DNA of 7,823 bases from an uncultured Eubacteriaceae bacterium. Lineage in GTDB: Bacteria; Bacillota; Clostridia; Eubacteriales; UBA1433. The number at the start of each line of letters is the position of its first letter. Position 1 is the first letter of the stretch. A model generated the notes under the pieces. It saw only the letters and a list, made by a program, of their open reading frames with translations, did no database searches and was not told the DNA's origin. The DNA lies in the NCBI GenBank assembly GCA_937880125.1, contig CALFLU010000067.1, positions 1 through 7,823 of the forward strand, read 5' to 3'. The position numbers and the translations under genes were made by a program. Positions 5,962 to 7,823 of the stretch are shown one piece after another.

Positions 5962-7158
5962 CTAACGAACAATATCTCTGCAATTCTGAAAAGCGGATGC
6001 GCTTTTTCTCGCCCAAAACACATAACAAGCCAGAGAAGCAATCAGCCACAATCCCATTAAAGCATACATGTTTCCGTAGCCGAAATATTTTACAAAAACC
6101 CCGCTGATCATGCCACCAAAGCCAATTCCCATATCAAAGGCTGACAGATACGTGCTGGAAGCCGAACCGCGACGCTCGGGGCTTGATATGCGCATAGCCA
6201 TTGCCTGCATGGCAGGCGCCATACTGCCAAAGCCTATGCCATAGAAAATTGCCGAGAGATAAAAGGTAGCAGGCGTAAGAAAAAACGCCAGCATAATCAA
6301 CGACAGCATCACGGCCGGAATGGCAACATAGACAATGATATCTTCACCTTTTCGGTCACAGACACGCCCGCTCATCAAGCGTGACAGCCCATTGCTTATT
6401 GCCAACAATACAAAGAACAATCCGCCCGAGCCTACTGCAGAGTCCACCGAATACAACGCAATAAAAGTGGTAATCGCACCGTAAGGTATCATAAAAAAGA
6501 ACATGACAATCGAAGCAGGCAGCGCACTTTTGCTGATGAGTTTTTTCAAAGACTTTGAAAAATGTTCTTTTTCGCGTTTTTTTTCAATTTTCATAAAGCC
6601 GATTCGCATTGCAAGAATCAATGAGGCTACCGATAAAGCCGCGGAAAAATAAAACAGCTTTGTAAATCCCATCTGCTCCATGACCACCAGTCCGATAAAA
6701 GGTGCAATTGACATAGATATTGTCGCAGTCAGGCCAAAGAAGCTCATGCCTTCACTAAACCGGGTTCTCGGAAGAATATCACTGACATTGGTGCTCAGTG
6801 AGGTGCTGGTCGCCCCCCAAAACACGCCATGCACTAAGCGAAAAACCAAGGCAAGCATCACGGCGGTCAAAATTGAATAAATTATTGTAACCGCAGCCAA
6901 CCCCGCCAAGCCAATCCACAACAAAAGACGCCTGTTCTGATTGTCCAAATACCAACCCACCGCCGGGCGCATTAACAAAGAGGATACCGAAAACAACCCC
7001 GCCGTCAGGCCTACCATGACCTCATCTCCGCCCAAATATCGGACAAAAAACGGAAAGGTGGACATGAGCATATGAAAGCCGAGAAACATCACGAGATTGG
7101 TGATCGATAAAAGTATAAAGTTTTTTGTCCATAACTTGGGATTTTGCTGTGTGTTCAT
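5962..7158 (-). CDS. MFS transporter, 12 membrane segments, probable drug/metabolite efflux type
   Basis: The 398-residue hydrophobic protein has the length and pattern of a 12-helix major facilitator. A motif-A-like loop RPAVGWYLDNQNRR (64-77) follows helix 2, and its counterpart SRLMSGRVCDRKG (259-271) lies in the second half. A basic central cytoplasmic loop (about 189-212, KIEKKREK) separates the two six-helix halves. The late segment AFDMGIGFGGMISG (340-353) is of the sort seen in AraJ/YfcJ-like DHA1 members. It should move a small molecule by proton exchange at the cytoplasmic membrane, but the substrate cannot be read from sequence. The start at 7158 has a GGGAG site five bases upstream. 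It has its own predicted promoter, and the next gene follows after 74 bases. Confidence 0.9.
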   Translation of the reverse strand: MNTQQNPKLWTKNFILLSITNLVMFLGFHMLMSTFPFFVRYLGGDEVMVGLTAGLFSVSSLLMRPAVGWYLDNQNRRLLLWIGLAGLAAVTIIYSILTAVMLALVFRLVHGVFWGATSTSLSTNVSDILPRTRFSEGMSFFGLTATISMSIAPFIGLVVMEQMGFTKLFYFSAALSVASLILAMRIGFMKIEKKREKEHFSKSLKKLISKSALPASIVMFFFMIPYGAITTFIALYSVDSAVGSGGLFFVLLAISNGLSRLMSGRVCDRKGEDIIVYVAIPAVMLSLIMLAFFLTPATFYLSAIFYGIGFGSMAPAMQAMAMRISSPERRGSASSTYLSAFDMGIGFGGMISGVFVKYFGYGNMYALMGLWLIASLACYVFWARKSASAFQNCRDIVR

Positions 7159-7198
7159 AGTTGCTCCCTATTGATTGCGCAGTGGTGCAGTAATTGAC

Positions 7199-7227
7199 AT
7201 TATAAGGCAGTTGGCCTTGCGGCACAA
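7199..7227 (-). promoter_or_regulatory. Putative promoter of the MFS transporter gene
   Basis: On the minus strand TTGTGC (7222-7227), 17 bases, TATAAT (7199-7204): the -10 is perfect and the -35 matches 3 of 6. Transcription would start near 7192, about 35 bases before the ATG. The -35 box lies inside an inverted repeat (7214-7230). Confidence 0.6.
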
Positions 7228-7230
7228 GGC
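7214..7230. repeat. Inverted repeat over the MFS -35 box, possible operator
   Basis: GCCTTG (7214-7219), five bases, CAAGGC (7225-7230) is a perfect 6-base inverted repeat covering the predicted -35 of the MFS gene. It could be a repressor or activator site. It could also be a minor second hairpin behind the oxidoreductase terminator, though it lacks a good U-tract on the minus strand. Confidence 0.4.
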
Positions 7231-7238
7231 AAAAACAA

Positions 7239-7268
7239 AAAAAGCGCGGCAGGGTTGCCGCGCTTTTT
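7239..7268 (-). terminator. Intrinsic terminator after pyruvate:ferredoxin oxidoreductase
   Basis: A 13-bp perfect stem (7239-7251 with 7256-7268) has the GC-rich core GCGCGGCA and a 4-base loop. On the minus strand it is followed by a T-rich tract (about 7231-7238 and beyond). It begins 6 bases after the oxidoreductase stop codon. The A/T flanks would let it work on the + strand too, but no + strand gene runs into it here. Confidence 0.92.
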
Positions 7269-7274
7269 GTTTGA

Positions 7275-7823
7275 TTAGTCTGCTAATTTTTTGTAACCGG
7301 CATAGCGCTCTTTTGATTCTTTTTCCGCTTTGGCAAATAATTCCTTTGCCTCCTGCGGAAATTCTTGTTCCAGTGCGGTATAGCGCGTTTCGCTGCGCAA
7401 GAATTCTATAAAATCTTCTTTGGGCTCTTTACTGTCTAAGATAAAGGGGTTTTTGTTTTCTGCGGCCAATTGCGGATTATGGCGATACAAATGCCAATAT
7501 CCGCTGTCCACAGCTTTCTTTTCCTGCTCAATGTTTTTGCTCATACCCGCTTTGATACCATGGTTAATACACGGTGCATAGGCAATAATCAGCGACGGAC
7601 CGTCATAACTTTCTGCTTCGCTGACGGCTTTGACAAACTGATTCATGTCCGCGCCCAGCGCCACTTGCGCCACATAGATATATCCGTAAGACATCGCCAT
7701 CATGCCCAAATCTTTTTTCTTTGTCCTTTTGCCGCTGGCCGCAAATTTTGCAACCGAAGCCGTGGGTGTGGCTTTCGAGGCTTGACCGCCTGTGTTGGAG
7801 AATACTTCCGTATCAGATCGGAA
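7275..7823 (-). CDS. nifJ: Pyruvate:ferredoxin (flavodoxin) oxidoreductase, C-terminal part, cut by the window edge
   Basis: The reading frame is open to the right edge and gives 182 codons, about the last 15% of an enzyme normally near 1,170 residues. The enzyme oxidises pyruvate with CoA to acetyl-CoA and CO2 and reduces ferredoxin, the key step of pyruvate fermentation in anaerobes. DTEVFSNTGGQASKATPT, read just inside the edge, is the thiamine pyrophosphate/Mg2+ segment (T and V of DTEV are metal ligands in the Desulfovibrio enzyme). GMMAMSYGYIYVAQVALG is also typical. In AYAPCINHGI the Cys is probably the fourth ligand of the proximal iron-sulfur cluster. The stop is TAA at 7275-7277, followed by a strong terminator. 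The first three codons at the edge (F-R-S) come from apparent adapter sequence, so genuine sequence ends at 7814. An internal TTG near 7709 is not a real start. Confidence 0.96.
   Translation of the reverse strand, partial: FRSDTEVFSNTGGQASKATPTASVAKFAASGKRTKKKDLGMMAMSYGYIYVAQVALGADMNQFVKAVSEAESYDGPSLIIAYAPCINHGIKAGMSKNIEQEKKAVDSGYWHLYRHNPQLAAENKNPFILDSKEPKEDFIEFLRSETRYTALEQEFPQEAKELFAKAEKESKERYAGYKKLAD
7815..7823. other. Probable residual Illumina adapter at the contig end
   Basis: The final nine bases AGATCGGAA equal the first nine of the standard Illumina adapter; read on the minus strand they are TTCCGATCT, the adapter end that directly precedes an insert. Translated in the oxidoreductase frame they give F-R-S exactly where the family has a hydrophobic strand (such as VLV/VLM) before DTEV. 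Correct family sequence begins at the very next codon, GAT. Confidence 0.85.

Noticed and set aside
1..7823. CRISPR array, insertion sequence, prophage, tRNA or rRNA, toxin-antitoxin or defence genes
   Set aside because: No repeat-spacer pattern, transposase-like protein, tRNA-like fold or candidate accessory pair was seen on either strand; the genes are ordinary core functions.

Overview
The window reads as a chromosomal segment of a low-to-moderate G+C, anaerobic Bacillota (Clostridia-like) bacterium. The support is a groES-groEL operon behind a perfect CIRCE operator, AGGAGG-type ribosome binding sites, a pyruvate:ferredoxin oxidoreductase, an ANTAR-domain regulator, and an Ogg1-like glycosylase of the kind found in clostridia. 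I see no insertion sequence, phage gene, CRISPR array, tRNA or rRNA. Six genes are complete and one is cut by the right edge.

Layout: on the + strand, a promoter (110-138) drives one gene (177-1661). It encodes a membrane-anchored protein with an N-terminal zinc ribbon, an Ala/Pro linker, one membrane segment and Ig-like outer domains. It converges on groEL, and the two share a perfect 40-bp palindromic bidirectional terminator (1681-1720). From 1728 on, every gene is on the - strand. Reading right to left these are the 3' end of the pyruvate:ferredoxin oxidoreductase gene, a strong terminator, an MFS transporter with its own promoter, an ANTAR regulator, thymidine kinase (tdk), an 8-oxoguanine glycosylase-like gene (ogg), and then groES-groEL with its own HrcA/CIRCE-controlled promoter.

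How the genes fit together: ANTAR, tdk and ogg look like one translationally coupled unit. The ANTAR stop codon lies inside the tdk ribosome binding site, and tdk overlaps ogg by 14 bases. The unit joins an RNA-binding antitermination-type regulator, thymidine salvage and oxidative base repair. The MFS gene, 74 bases upstream, may or may not be co-transcribed. No convincing terminator separates ogg from groES, so read-through into the chaperonin operon is possible, although groESL has a near-consensus promoter of its own.

The last nine bases (7815-7823) match the end of the standard Illumina adapter and break the conserved reading of the oxidoreductase just before its cofactor motif. They are probably not genomic. 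I found no convincing undescribed multi-gene system. The items most worth a second look are the ANTAR-tdk-ogg coupling, active-site variations in Tdk and Ogg, the zinc-ribbon/Ig membrane protein, and the adapter remnant.
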